Below are positions 1 to 10,641 of a DNA stretch of 64,000 nt, one piece after another; position 1 is the first letter of the stretch, and every line of letters begins with the position of its first letter. Made by a program: the position numbers and the translations under genes. This DNA comes from Mesorhizobium huakuii (lineage in GTDB: Bacteria > Pseudomonadota > Alphaproteobacteria > Rhizobiales > Rhizobiaceae). The DNA lies in assembly GCF_014189455.1 (NCBI RefSeq), contig NZ_CP050299.1:1-64000 (forward strand). The letters are read 5' to 3'. The notes below the pieces were generated by a model. The model saw only the letters and a program-made list of their open reading frames with translations, did not search any database and was not told the DNA's origin.

Positions 1-834
1 GTCCGCGATGCTGCCCGTCCAGGTCCGTAACGGTGAAGCGATCTCAGGCAACTCGGCTAGTTGGGCTTCCTTACGTCGGATATCAGCAAGGATCGGGATC
101 GCGCGAAGATATTTCGCGATCGTATCGAGCCGAGCCGACAGCACCGACCGTTCGGCGATGCTGCGGTCGTATTTTTCCGTCGCGTCCAGACGCTCTGTCT
201 CGAGAGTTTCGAACGTCGACGCCAAGGTGTCGATTGCCTCCTTCCCGGACTTCAGTTCCGCAAGCCGCTTCTTGAGCAGCGCAAGCTCGGTTCCGTGTGC
301 CTGCTTGCGATAGAGCTTGTCCGCTTCGGCCTCCAGCACGCTCAATGTATCGCTTGCGTGCCCGAGGCCAGCGCTGGCCGTGAACAGCAGCTTGCCTAGG
401 TCGCCGCGCGATTCCAGGATTGATTTTCCACCTGCTTCCAGCGTTTCGTCGTCCAACGAGAACATGGTCTCGTATGCGTCGCGAGACAGCCCGGCGAGAT
501 GTGCTGATATCGCCATTTCGCTGACCGGTTGGCCATTCGCGTTCAACAATGGGTTGGTGCGCTGTTTCGTGCGTGTGAACGTGTGCTCCGCGCCGCCGAG
601 TTCGAGTACCCCGCCGATGCGCATTGCGCTGTATTCGTGCAGGAAATTGTAACGGCTGCGTTCCTCGATGCCGAACAGCAGATCGAGATAGCCGGAAAGC
701 GCGGTCGACTTGCCGGCTTCGTTCAGGCCGAAGACGATATGCAGGTCGGGACCGGATTCCGGTTTCGGCCCGAAGTCGATCGTCCTGTCGGTGAACTTGC
801 CATAGCGAATGAGATCAAGTCGCCGGAGCCTCAT
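1..834 (-). CDS. YhaN-like AAA/SMC-type ATPase, N-terminal part (runs off the window)
   Basis: Reading leftwards from an ATG at 834, the protein begins MRLRRLDLIRYGKFTDRTID and has a P-loop GLNEAGKST near residue 40, as in Rad50/SbcC/YhaN-type ATPases. After the P-loop come the family's early globular part and then a charged, helix-rich stretch that looks like the start of a coiled coil. The stop and C-terminal half lie outside the window. Its ATG overlaps the TGA of the upstream exonuclease gene (ATGA), so the two are translationally coupled and probably form one complex. Family members act on DNA ends; the exact substrate here is unknown. Confidence 0.85.
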   Translation of the reverse strand, partial: MRLRRLDLIRYGKFTDRTIDFGPKPESGPDLHIVFGLNEAGKSTALSGYLDLLFGIEERSRYNFLHEYSAMRIGGVLELGGAEHTFTRTKQRTNPLLNANGQPVSEMAISAHLAGLSRDAYETMFSLDDETLEAGGKSILESRGDLGKLLFTASAGLGHASDTLSVLEAEADKLYRKQAHGTELALLKKRLAELKSGKEAIDTLASTFETLETERLDATEKYDRSIAERSVLSARLDTIAKYLRAIPILADIRRKEAQLAELPEIASPLRTWTGSIAD

Positions 835-2091
835 TGTGATCCACCGGCCTTGAGGCGGGCGGTGACCAGGTCGGCGCCGTTGGCAAGCACCCTGTCGAGG
901 AACGACTCCAGCTCAGCCTCGTCTTTGCCGGCGAAATCGCGCCCGTCAGGCGGAAGATCCGCGATCATCTTTTGGACCAACGCCCTCGCCTCGGCACGGA
1001 AAGCTTCCGAGCTGGCATCGGCGCGCATGGATTGAGCGAGTTCGAAAATCGGATCAGCGACGCCCTCGGATGTTTCGGCTGCGGATGGAGCAACGTTAAG
1101 CTCGAGCTTCTCCACCCAGGTGTCTCCCGTCTGTTCCGCGACCTGCTCGGCTTCTGCGAGCAGCAGGTCGCGGTCACGGATCAGCGCCCAGGATAGAGGT
1201 GACGCCCCGGTCACGCCGAGACGGACCACAGCATGACGGGACCTGACAGAGGCACGAACATCTTCGAGCGCGGAGCGGACTCGCCCGACGACTTCGGACC
1301 ATTCCACCGTTGCGGTCACGTCGACGCTCACCCGCTCGAATTGCGCGATACTGGTTGGCCGTTCCTCGATCTCGACGGTGCGGTCGTCTCGTATCGTCAC
1401 CAGGGTGACGGATTTATCGCCTGCCTCGTTGATGTCCCTGCCCTGTGGAATTCCTGGCATCACCACGGTGCTCGCCCCGGGATGGACTTGGCGGACATGG
1501 ATGTGCCCAAGGGCCCAGTAGTCCAAGCCATGGCTGTGCAGGTCAGCGACGCTGCAGGGAGCGTAGACGTCGTGGCCGGGCGATCCGGCCAGGCTCGTAT
1601 GCATGATGCCGACATTGACCGCGCCTTCACGCGGAGCTGAATACTTGGGAAGCAGACTGTCCGGCGCCTTGGGGTTAGCAAAGCTCAAGCCATGGAACAT
1701 GACGTCGACCCCCCCCGGCTGTCTGCGGCACTGACTGGGGACGGCCTCCGAAGATCGTGACCGTGTCCGGGAACACGAGCTGTTTCGATATCCGCGACAT
1801 TGCGTCATGATTGCCACGAATCTTGAAAACCTTGATGCCGGCCTGGTGAAGCCGTGTCATCTGTGAGGCCAGAAACCGCGCCGTTTTCATCGACGTCTGA
1901 TCGCCATCATAGAGATCGCCGGCAATGACCAGGGCATCGACACGTTCCGCAAGGCAGAGATCCACGATCGAGACAAATGCCTTACGGCTGACGTCTCCGA
2001 GAAGTTCGGCAAGGTCGGGGTTTCGCATCGCCAGCGAACGCAGTGGCGAGTCGAGATGAATATCGGCCGTGTGTACGAATCGAAATGCCAT
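831..2091 (-). pseudogene. YhaO/SbcD-like metallophosphoesterase exonuclease, frameshifted
   Basis: The N-terminal half begins MAFRFVHTADIHLDSPL and shows the calcineurin-like phosphoesterase motifs HTADIHLD, AGDLYDGD and RGNHDAMS. The C-terminal half, with ALGHIHVR and a long tail, lies in another frame. The break falls in a run of eight C at about 1709-1716 (G on the coding strand): the first frame ends ...PQTAGGGRRH while the second resumes GGVDVMFHGLSF. One base added or lost there restores a normal protein of about 420 residues. The pair with the ATPase matches YhaO/YhaN-type DNA repair proteins. It may be a real mutation or a homopolymer sequencing error. The start at 2091 is preferred because the motif-bearing N-terminus begins there. 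Confidence 0.8.
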
Positions 2092-2148
2092 CGAGCGGTC
2101 TCCGCCCACGAACATACCGGTGATCGACCGAGGCTCGATAGAGGAATT

Positions 2149-2856
2149 TCACGACACGCTGTATTGGCTTCTATCGCGTTGGATAGTGTTGAAACTCAAC
2201 CGAGTCTGACGTCCGGCCGCAACGGGTGACCGTACCGTTGCCACGCCGGCTTTGGCGATCTCTTCACGGATAGCGTCGGAGTCATGACTCTTGTCCGCCA
2301 GGAGCGCCTCGATACGGTCGGCGATCATTCGAAACAGCGGGTCGAAGCCTTGAATATCATGCGCCTGGCCAGGTGTCAGGACGAAGCCGAGAGGTCGGCC
2401 TTTTCCGTCGCACCGCGCATGGAGTTTGGTGGTGAAGCCGCCGCGCGATCGGCCAAGCGCCTCAGTTTCCTGAGTCCCCTTTTTATGCCGACTGCACAAT
2501 GATGTGCCCGGACAACGGTGCTATCGATCATGTCGGCGGTGGCATCGCGTTCCACCATCTCGGCGAGCGTTTCGAGCAACGAATCGAACACCCCCATCGC
2601 GACCCATCGTCGGTATCGGCGGAAGACACTGTTCCATTTGCCATATCATCAGGCAGATGACGCCATTGCGCCCGGTTCGGGCTATCCATATCGTGCCTTC
2701 GAAATAGCGCCGATTTTCCTGCGCCGGACGGCACCCTCGACCCCGCTCTGCTGGCAGCAGCGGCCCGATCAGTGCCCATTCCTCGTCCGATACCCCAATC
2801 CGCTCGCCCAACGCTGCCTCCAAAAGACAGCCTTGATGACGTGGACGCCCCTGCAC
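2149..2856 (-). pseudogene. IS5-family transposase, broken into three frames
   Basis: Three overlapping leftward frames together give an IS5-type DDE transposase. The first holds SDEEWALIGPLLPAE and RYFEGTIWIARTG; the second holds MIDSTVVRAHHCAVGIK; the third holds RSRGGFTTKLHARCDGKGRP and LADKSHDSDAIREEI. The frame changes near 2600 and 2490 mean no intact product. The catalytic Asp of DSTVVRAH and the Asp of LADKSHDSD are visible, but the fragment lacks a complete C-terminal domain. I could not define its terminal repeats. Confidence 0.8.
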
Positions 2857-3254
2857 CGACCGGCAGCCGCTCGCGGGTACCTGTTCAAGCTAGCCGTAGG
2901 GCAGTCGGACTGCATCGCGCACTGCGCGCCTTTGTGGAGGTCGGGCGTACTACCGTGATGTTCCCACTTCTGCGCGGTACCGCCGCCTGCGTTGGCATGT
3001 TTCAGAATGCCGTTGATGATGTTACCGGCCACATAAAGTGTTTTTCGGTCGCAGATCTGGCAAGTTGTTTCCTTCCTTCGCTGTGCCTCGCGACATGAAT
3101 ACGGGTCCGATGCCTGTTAGCTAATGAAGTAAATCTCGTGCCACCCTAGTAGACAGATAAGGGATAAAATTTGTGGCTGTTTTTCAGCTAGTTAGAGATT
3201 GGAAGGATTAGCAGGGCAGTGAAGCCAATCTGACAAACTGCCAAGAGACGGCGG
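2857..3254. other. Intergenic/remnant stretch
   Basis: No gene could be recognised. A leftward reading around 2780-3030 (start MAGNIINGILKHANAGGG) is open, but it resembles nothing I know and runs into the IS5 remnant. The stretch separates two mobile-element regions and is probably junction debris. Confidence 0.4.
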
Positions 3255-3643
3255 ATGTCCGGTTGTCTGGATGCGGTCAAACGCGCGAAGAGAACCGGCA
3301 GGACGGTGCGGCTGACCTTTGTCGTTAATCCCGCCAGGGAAGAGCCGCAGATCGAAGTCAAGGATGCGGCTCCAACGCAGCCCGATGCACTCGACCTTCG
3401 AGACGGCAAAGATACGGAGCGCGTCGCCGAGATCCTGAAGGGCGCGGATATGATATCGGCTGACGAATTTGCCGAGGAGATCGGCGCGACCCGTGAGACC
3501 GTCAATCGCAAGCGAAAGCGTCGCGAAGTTCTTGGCCTGGAGGGCGCGAAGCGTGGCGTACGCTTTCCCCGCTGCCAGCTTGGCCGTAATGGAGAGTTGA
3601 TCGACGGGCTGCCGCAATTGTTGGGGTCGGAACAAGAGGGGTT
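3255..3643 (+). pseudogene. Xre/MbcA/ParS-type antitoxin fragment cut by IS1595
   Basis: The reading contains [18 protein letters not shown], then [19 protein letters not shown], then [21 protein letters not shown]. This is the layout of the small antitoxin-like proteins with a helix-turn-helix that often precede RES-domain toxins. The left terminal repeat of an IS1595-family element begins at 3644, so the last residues of the open frame belong to the IS. The toxin-binding C-terminus is gone and no partner toxin follows. Family assignment rests on pattern memory; the truncation is seen directly. Confidence 0.5.
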
Positions 3644-3667
3644 CGAAATCGTACGCGGCCTTTATCA
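3644..3667 (+). repeat. Left terminal inverted repeat of the IS1595 element
   Basis: Perfect 24-base reverse complement of 4834-4857. Confidence 0.9.
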
Positions 3668-3729
3668 CAACATTCGGACTGTTGAAGAAATGATCGCGGC
3701 CTTTCCGGGATGAGCAGCATTGCCGTCGG

Positions 3730-4836
3730 TTGCTGGAAAGCATGGTGTGGCCGGATGGCCGGATCTGCCCCGCCTGCGGATACAAACGCTCGATCGCGCT
3801 TGCCGGACGCGATGCCGGCAAGCGGCGCGCCCGACCAGGTCTTTATCAATGTTCCAGCGGCGATTGCCGGTTCCAGTTCACGGTGACGACACACACGCCT
3901 CTGCACTCCACGAAGCTTCCCTAGCGTGTTTACCAAAGACCGCAATATCCTTGTGACCTATAGCTTTTCATGCGATTCTTCGGGCTGGTCTGAAGGAGGT
4001 GAGATGCCTGAAATACTTGCAGCGCTTTCCTGGCTGAAGGCAATGTGGCTGTTACTGCAATCCGACAAGGGCTTGTCGTCGGTGCGCCTGGCCGAGGCGC
4101 TCGGGGTGAGCCAGCCAACGGCCTGGAGGATGGGACATGCACTACGTCTCATGGTGGCGCGGGAGAACATGCTCGTCGGCACGGGGAGATCGACCATTTC
4201 CATCTCGGTGGAAGGCCCAGAAAGAATCCCGATGACCCGCCTCCGGGCCGCGGCCGGAAAGGCCAGGCGAATACGGACAAAACGCCAGTCATGGCGATGG
4301 TGCGGCGGCCGACTGACGTCATGCCTGGCACTCTGGCCGGTGACGCGCGTGCTGCGGTCGTGATCGGTCTCTCGGCGCGAGCAAGCGAACGCGTCATTGA
4401 AGCGCAGATCGAATTGGGAGCTCATTTGATGAGCGACGAGTGGAAGGCATTCATGGCCATTGGTGAGAGCTTTGCCAAGCATGAGACAGTGAAGCATTCC
4501 AGCGGTGAGTATGTTCGCGACGCCGTCCACGTCAATTCGGTGGAGGGCTTCAACTCCCGCGTCCGCCGTAACATCGCCGGCGTCTTTCATCATATCAGCC
4601 CGCAGCATGCCGGCCTGTATTTCCACGAGATCGGCTTCCGATGGTCGCAGCGCGTCGTCACAGGAAACGTCATTCGCAAAACCCGGCATGGCCGGGAGAG
4701 TGTGCGAACCCTGTGGTCGCGCGTGCCGCCTGCGCTGCAATTGACGAATGTTTTTCGCACCGCCACGGGTCGTCAGATGCGCCGAAGCCCGGATGGCGGC
4801 ATCATCATCAAATCAGCCGTCGCTGTCTTTGGTTGA
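3730..4836 (+). pseudogene. IS1595-family transposase, frameshifted
   Basis: The N-terminal part carries a zinc ribbon (WPDGRICPACGYKR ... YQCSSGDCRFQFT) and stops at 3924. The next segment (LKAMWLLLQSDKGLSSVRLA, then an HTH-like GVSQPTAWRMGHALRL) is in another frame. The catalytic DDE part (EIDHFHLGGRPRKNPDD ... MSDEWKAF ... VHVNSVEGFNSRVRRNIAGV) is in a third. About 100 bases near 3925-4030 look like an insertion between the zinc ribbon and the HTH. The gene cannot make transposase as it stands. Confidence 0.85.
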
Positions 4837-4857
4837 TAAAGGCCGCGTACGATTTCG
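4834..4857 (+). repeat. Right terminal inverted repeat of the IS1595 element
   Basis: Perfect 24-base reverse complement of 3644-3667. Confidence 0.9.
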
Positions 4858-5127
4858 CACTGCTCTTCTGTGGTTGCCGCCCGTTGTGCAAGTCGTTTCT
4901 TACCTTTTGAACGTGTGATCGAATGCGGTCTTCTGTCAGGCCTTCATTTGCGGCGTTTTCAGCGACCGCTGGCCGGGATGGTGATCAGCGGATCAGGTCC
5001 AAATCTTGTTCACGAGCTCTGAGCTCGAAGAGCAGTGCTGGTTTTCCTGAGCCGGATCGTTCGATCTTGTGCCCATTCAGGTCATCGACTTCTCACACCT
5101 GTTGGCCGACATTGACGATAGCTGCGT

Positions 5128-5655
5128 TCATGCAGCCGCCGGCAACCCCGGATTCCGATAATCTTCCTGCCACATCAGCATCGCCCAGATCATACGCGCC
5201 ATCTTATTCGCCAGCGCGATCGCCACCAGCATTCGGGGCTTTCTTCCAAGCATACGCATCATCCAGGGATCAGTGGATGTTGCCTTGCGGCTCGCCCAAT
5301 TTACGCGAGCCATGGCACCGATGATCAGCAGCCGACGAATGTCGACCTGGCCGGCCCTCGAGACCTTACCCAGTCTTTCCTTGCCGCCGGACGAAAACTG
5401 TCGCGGCACGAGGCCAAGCCAGACGGCAAAGTTGCGCCCCGATTTGAAGTTTTCCATCGTTGGCGCGAAAGCTTCGACCGCCACAGCGGTCATCGGCCCG
5501 ATACCCGGCATAGTCTGAAGACGCCGCGCCATATCGGTCTGCTTGGCGAGAGAGGCCAGCTTCTGGGTCTTGTTGTCAATTCTGACGGTCTTTTCACCGA
5601 TTTGTGCCAAGAGATCATGGCCCTCTTCGCGTACGAGATCGGGGAGGTTACTAGT
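5128..5655 (-). pseudogene. IS110-family transposase, C-terminal fragment
   Basis: The reading contains RLQTMPGIGPMTAVAVEAF and then ALRL-like FAVWLGLVPRQFSSGGKERL, the HhH and serine-bearing C-terminal domain of IS110/IS1111 transposases. The frame stays open to about 5655 (NLPDLVREEGHDLL), where it meets an IS630 fragment, so the N-terminal DEDD domain is missing. Confidence 0.85.
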
Positions 5656-5670
5656 GTCGCGTCGCGGTGA

Positions 5671-5985
5671 TTATGACTCTTTGAGAGATGGCGTGGGATA
5701 GGATTTTGCCATCTTCGCTCGGGCCTGCTGTGTGGAGAACATCCAGCGGATGCGGGCGCCACTTTCGGTGCGGCGGCGTTCCCAGGTCCGGATCTCTGTT
5801 TCAAGGAGGTCGCGGCTAGCGATGCGGCGATCAAGACATTGGCGGCGCATAACGCCGATTTCGATCTCGACGATGTTGAGCCAACTGGCGTGCCTGGGTG
5901 TGTAGTGGAACTCCAGGCGTCGCAAGATCCGACGCGCCTCGACTGCTGGAAAGGTCTGATAGACAGCGGAGGCCGTGTCCGGCCA
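5671..5985 (-). pseudogene. IS630-family transposase, C-terminal fragment
   Basis: The reading VYQTFPAVEARRILRRLEFH, then YTPRHASWLNIVEIEIGVM, then MFSTQQARAKMAKSYP is the C-terminal end of a DDE IS630 transposase. The HASWLN-E motif includes the final catalytic Glu. Everything upstream of about 5985 is replaced by unrelated sequence. Confidence 0.8.
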
Positions 5986-5989
5986 GCGC

Positions 5990-6151
5990 CGGTATTTCCG
6001 AGGTCGCGCCGGCGCCCGTCAGCGGAAAAGCCAGCACAATGCCACCCAGCAGCACCGCGGTTGCCAGGCCCACACGCCTGCCAGGCAAGCTGCCCTTGCG
6101 CCGCGCCCAGGCAAGGAAAGCCACATAGGCTATGGCGAGGACCATCCACAT
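5990..6151 (-). pseudogene. Membrane-protein fragment
   Basis: A short leftward reading, MWMVLAIAYVAFLAWARRKG followed by RRVGLATAVLLGGIVLAFPL, has two hydrophobic segments like an inner-membrane protein. It joins directly onto the IS630 fragment and has no identifiable family. Probably debris. Confidence 0.3.
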
Positions 6152-6299
6152 CGGCGCCGACGATGGTGCCGATGGGCGCTTGGTCAGGCTCGCCGCAGGC
6201 GCTGGCGCGGCTCACTGAGGTTGGTGGGCAGGGGCTTGCGGCCGCGCATGCCGAGCGTCTCAACGTGGCCACCAACACGCATTGGCTCCGATGAGATCG

Positions 6300-6825
6300 A
6301 CGGCTCGGGAGCCAGCGGTGCTGCAGGCCCAGTTTCTCGGCCGCATTCAGTCGTTCCATGCGTCCCGCGCATGCATCACCGGCGGCTGGCAGGAGGCCGC
6401 GCACGGCAACGTCATCGACAAGCAGAGAAGCTACCTCTGCGGCTGGCGAACGGTCGAAGCCTCGGCGGCCCTTGCGGGCGAAGGCTATGCGATGGTGGTC
6501 TGCCGCGCCAGGTCTATTGTCTCGACATGGCCAACAGCCCGGACTGGTCGGAACCGGGTGCGGCGTGGGCCGGCTGGTCCGATCCGGAAAAGCTGCACGG
6601 CTTCGATCCCGTCGAGGCTGGACGGATACCCAGAAGACCAAACTGCTCGGCGTCCAGGCCTGTATCTGGTCGGAGCCGATTACCGATCGCGCCGTCTTCG
6701 ACCGGCTGGTGTTTCCCCGCATCTCGGCGCTCGCGGAAACCGGCTGGACGCAGCCGGAGCGAAAATCCTGCGAGCGGTTCAAGGCGCTGGCCGGGCTGAT
6801 GCCGGTTCTCTACGGACCGGCGTAA
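6300..6825 (+). pseudogene. GH20 beta-N-acetylhexosaminidase, C-terminal remnant
   Basis: Across several frames the sequence spells the C-terminal part of a family-20 hexosaminidase: LQAQFLGRIQSF, TGGWQEAAHGNVIDKQ, GWRTVEASAALAGEGYAMVV, YCLDMANSPDWSEPGAAWAG, DTQKTKLLGVQACIWSEPIT, DRLVFPRISALAETGW. It stops with TAA just before the convergent ROK gene. Such enzymes release N-acetylglucosamine from chitooligosaccharides. The N-terminal half is missing and at least three frame changes are needed, so it is dead. Confidence 0.75.
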
Positions 6826-6829
6826 AGAC

Positions 6830-8034
6830 TTAGCGGGAATGCGGCTTCTGCAGAACGTCGAATTGCGGATTGGTCTCGGAGAAGATCGGCAGCGCTGCGG
6901 CGCCTAGAACTGAAGTGTCCTTGCCGGCGGCGCCGACAAGGACCCGCGGCACGGTGCGGGCGCTGGTCGAGCTGACCGAGAGGTACAAGGGGTCGAGCCG
7001 GCTCGCCAGAAGCTCGATGACGCCGACCGGCATGAAGCCGCCGAGGACCACGGTTTCGGGATCGAGCGCGAGTTCCAGCATGTTGATCGCCTGGCGCAGC
7101 GGATCGATTGCCTGGGCGACCCATGCTTCCAGACTGTCGCCATTGGCCAGCAACGCTTCCAGCAATTCCGGCGAGGCATGATCGGGATCGGGGATATCCA
7201 GGCACTCATAGGCGGCGCGCAACGAGACGTAGCGCTCAAGACAGCCGCGCTTGCCGCAGCCGCATTCGAGGCCGCCGGGCCTGACGATCATGTGGCCGAT
7301 CTCGCCGGCATTGTGGCGGCTGCCCTTGTAGAGATGGCCGTCCAGGAACAAGCCGGCGCCAAGGCCGGTGCCGATGAACAGATAGACGAAGCTGCTGAGG
7401 TTGCGGGCAACGCCGTAGAGCCGCTCGCCGATGGCGGCGGCGGTGGCGTCGTTCTCGACCGTCACCGGAATGCCGGTCAACCGCTGCAATTCTTCGGCGA
7501 CGGGGAAATCCTGCCAGCCGGGCAGTGCGGTCGGCCCGACCGAGGTCATGCCCTCGACGTCGAACGGGCCAGGCATAGCCATGCCGATGCCAAGCAAGCG
7601 ATTGCGGTCGAAGCGAAACTTGCGCATCAGGTTGCCGGCTATCGCGGCCAGCAAGGGCATTGCCTGCGCCGGCGTCGGCCTGTCGACCGAGCGCTCGATG
7701 CGGGCGCGAACCGTGCCGGAGAGATCGGTGATGACGCCGACCGCCAGCTGATGGTCGAGCTGCAAGCCGATCGAATAGCCACCGTCGGGATTGATCGAAT
7801 AGGGCACCGCCGGCTGGCGCGGGCGCCCTTCAGCGTGGCTTGCGCGCGAAGCAGTTCTTCGCGCTCGAGTTCCTCGACGATGTTGGAGATGGTCTGCGTG
7901 CTCAGCGCCGTCAGGCGCGCGATCGCCGCCCGAGACAATGCACCGTTGGTCCTGATCGCTTCGATCACCACGCGGCGATTGTGGGACTTGGCCTGTTCGA
8001 GATTGGTGCCAGCGATGGCTTTCCTGAGGGTCAT
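6830..8034 (-). pseudogene. ROK-family (NagC/XylR-type) transcriptional regulator, frameshifted
   Basis: From an ATG at 8034 the protein has a winged helix-turn-helix (SHNRRVVIEAIRTNGALSRA, then LTALSTQTISNIVEELERE). A ROK sugar-kinase-like domain follows with ENDATAAAIGE, GTGLGAGLFLDG and the zinc motif GGLECGCGKRGCLERYVSL. The two parts are in different frames; a one-base deletion near 7815-7820 (GARAS versus GARGQPAVPY) accounts for it. ROK regulators respond to sugars or amino sugars, which fits the hexosaminidase remnant next door. Restored, the protein would be about 400 residues. Confidence 0.85.
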
Positions 8035-8234
8035 GTGCGCATTACCAACAAAACTTTCCGCAGAAAACAAATCAAGTTGATTTATTTGTAGGCAATAGTA
8101 GCTACCACTTCTAGTCGGTTTCGCTGATGGAGCGCCATCAATGACGGCGCGCATCAGTTTTATTTGATGAACGCACTGTCGGCAGATCGGCGTGAAACGG
8201 CTTTGCATTTGATCAGCCCGAACCTATCGCGGGC

Positions 8235-9257
8235 ATGAAAAATATCGGCTTCCTTTCATTCGGGCACTGGACGCCCTCATAGCAATCCCAGACGCGGTCG
8301 GCATCGGACGCGCTGCTGCAGTCCATCGACCTTGCCGTCGCCGCCGAGCAACTGGGCGCGGACGGCGCCTATTTCCGCATCCGTCATTTCGCTCGCCAGC
8401 TCGCGTCGCCGTTCCCGCCGCTGGCGGCTGTCGGCGCAAAGACCATCCGCATCGAGATCGACACCGCCGTCATCGACATGCGCTACGAGAATCCGCTCTG
8501 TATGGCAGAGGACGCCTGTGCAGCGGACATCATTGCCGGCGGCCGGCTGCAGCTTGGCATCAGCCGCGGATCGCCCGAGCAGGTGATCGATGGCTGGCGC
8601 TATTTCGGCTATGCCCCGCCGGAAGGACAGAGCGACGTCGACATGGCGCGGCATCACGCCGAGGTCTTCCTCGACACGCTGCGGGGCGAGGGGTTCGCCC
8701 AGCCCAATCCGCGGCCGATGTTCCCCAACCCGCCCGGCCTGCTGCGCCTTGAGCCGCATTCCGAGGGCCTGCGCGAGCGGATCTGGTGGGGTGCTGCCAC
8801 CAACGCCACTTCGGAATGGGCAGCGAAGCTTGGCATGAACCTGCAGAGCTCGACGCTTAAATTCGACGAGAGCGGCAAGCCGTTCCACGTCCAGCAGGCC
8901 GAGCAGATCCGCATCTACCGCGAGGCCTGGAAGGCGGCCGGGCATCAGCGCGAACCGCGCGTCTCTGTCAGCCGCAGTAGCTTCGCGCTGGTCGACGATC
9001 GCGACCGGGCCTATTTCGGGCGCGGCAACCAGAGCAGCGACCAGATCGGCTTCATCGAGGAAAATACCAGGGCGATCTTCGGGCGCAGCTATGCGGCCGA
9101 GCCGGATGTGCTCGTCAAGGAATTGGCGCAAGACGAGGCGATCGCCGAGGCCGACACGCTGCTGCTGACCGTGCCCAACCAGCTCGGCGTCGATTACAAC
9201 GCGCATGTCATCGAGGCGATCCTGACCCATGTCGCTCCGGCGCTGGGCTGGCGCTGA
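8235..9257 (+). pseudogene. Luciferase-like flavin monooxygenase with an early stop codon
   Basis: From ATG 8235 the reading MKNIGFLSFGHWTPS is followed by TAG at 8280-8282. The same frame then continues to the end at 9257 with the body of an LLM-class flavin oxidoreductase (DLAVAAEQLGADGAYFR, MRYENPLCMAEDAC, GGRLQLGISRGSPEQVIDGW, WWGAATNATSEWAAKLGMNL). The stop sits where relatives have a sense codon, so this is a nonsense mutation early in the gene. Re-initiation at 8478 would lose the N-terminal third of the barrel. It lies divergent from the ROK gene and upstream of the ThuA remnant. Confidence 0.8.
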
Positions 9258-9297
9258 ACTCGGATTGATCAGGGCGGATAGTGCAGGGAGAGACAAG

Positions 9298-9950
9298 ATG
9301 CCGAAGAAGGCCTTGATTGCCTGGGGCGGCTGGCAAGGACACACACCGGAACAGAGCGCGAAAATCGTACGCGCGCTGCTTGAACGCAACGGATTCGACG
9401 TCACGCTCGGCGAGGGCACGGGGATGTTCGCCGATCCGAAGCTTGCTTCCTTCGATCTTCATCGTGCCCGTGATTACGATGTCGACGATCGAGAAGGCCG
9501 AACTTCAGAACCTGGTTCTCGCGGTTCGCCAGGGCAGCGGGCTTGGCGGCTTTCATGGCACGATGTGCGACAGTTTCCGCAGCGAAACCGATTATCAGTT
9601 CATGACCGGCGGCCAATGGGTTGCCCATCCCGGCGACATCATCGACTACACGGTCGCCGTCACCAGACCGGATGATCCGATCACCAGCGGCATCAGTGAT
9701 TTCGCCTATCGGTCGGAGCAGTATTACATGCATGTCGATCCGGGCAATGAGGTGCTGGCCACGACCACCTTCACCGACGCGCATTTCCCCGGGATAGGCG
9801 GTCTCGTCATGCCGGTCGTCTGGAAGCGTCGCTATGGGGCTGGAAAGGTCTTCTACAGTGCGCTCGGACACAATGCCGATGAGTTCGCGGTCTTCCTCAC
9901 GAACCGGGGTGTGTTCGTTCCGGGGCTTGGCTTTCACGGTGTGTCGGCGT
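9298..9950 (+). pseudogene. ThuA-like trehalose-utilisation protein, frameshifted and 3-prime truncated
   Basis: ATG 9298 opens [20 protein letters not shown], which breaks near 9460-9470. The continuation in another frame ([80 protein letters not shown]) is the ThuA class-I glutaminase-like fold. The end is altered after about 9890, where sequence of an integrase-type element begins. ThuA proteins belong to sugar-oxidation loci, which matches the neighbours. Confidence 0.8.
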
Positions 9951-9960
9951 CGACGCCCAT

Positions 9961-10190
9961 TTCGGATCGAGGCCGATCGCCTGGGCGAGCGAGATCTACG
10001 ATCGGAATTTGAAGCCGCGCAAGCCTGGCACGAACCGGTTCAGGCGTGCGTGGATCTGCCAGCAGTCGCTGGCACGGTGTTGCCGCAGGGTGGCGCTTGC
10101 GCACGCGGGCGCCGTCCCGTTCCTTTCCGGCCAGCTTGAAGGAGAGGTTGGAAGAAGTTCACGAACAGCCGAACCGTCGAATAGAGCTGT
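9961..10190 (-). pseudogene. Integrase-type (ISNCY-like) transposase, C-terminal fragment
   Basis: The leftward reading RLFVNFFQP followed by GKERDGARVRKRHPAATPCQ and [20 protein letters not shown] matches the C-terminal end of a common rhizobial DDE integrase-type transposase. Nothing of the catalytic core remains. It interrupts the 3-prime end of the ThuA gene. Confidence 0.6.
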
Positions 10191-10269
10191 GCAAGGGCAG
10201 CGGATGTGTTGCAACGTTTTTGTTACTCGGGAGTGGCAAGGGATCCTTCAACCATTTCGGAGGATTGCG

Positions 10270-10335
10270 ATGTTCAAAGGCCGCCAGTTCGACCAATCTG
10301 TGATCCTGTTTTGCGTGCGCTGGTACCTGGCCTCA
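10270..10335 (+). pseudogene. IS6-family transposase, N-terminal fragment
   Basis: MFKGRQFDQSVILFCVRWYL is the characteristic N-terminus of IS6/IS26-like transposases of rhizobia. It is cut after about 21 residues (10332). The bases before it (near 10205-10260) may be the element's left end. Confidence 0.7.
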
Positions 10336-10641
10336 CATGGGCTTCTTGGGGTCAAGGGTTAAATTAGCAACGCATGAGCAGAACTCCGGGACTGTTTCGG
10401 CATCCAAGGTCTGAGCCCGATTGCATGACCGGCCGTCTCCGAGCGCGATCAACCTCACATGCGGTCGCCGTTCAGGACGGCTGCACCAATATCCCGCTTG
10501 CGGCGGACAAGGGCTCAGGAGGACGAGACCATTCTGGCTTACGGCCATTTCACGGCCATGCATATTCTCGGTTCGTCCCACTGGATCCGCCAGGACTGAT
10601 CGGGTCCTGGAAGATTTGCAGAATTCAGTTCGGCTAACGCA
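10336..10641. other. Stretch without a recognisable gene
   Basis: I see short open readings only, none with a known motif. The stretch lies between an IS6 fragment and a complete IS110-type transposase and probably includes the unidentified end of the latter. Confidence 0.4.

Larger units (their letters stand above)
3644..4857 (+). mobile_element. IS1595-family (ISXO2-like) element with 24-bp perfect inverted repeats
   Basis: Bases 3644-3667 and 4834-4857 are exact reverse complements (24 of 24; inner part CGTACGCGGCCTTTATCA). They enclose a broken zinc-ribbon transposase gene, giving an element of 1214 bp. The eight bases on either side (3636-3643 and 4858-4865) do not match, so no target duplication survives; either one flank was later lost or the ends are slightly different from those given. 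Confidence 0.85.
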
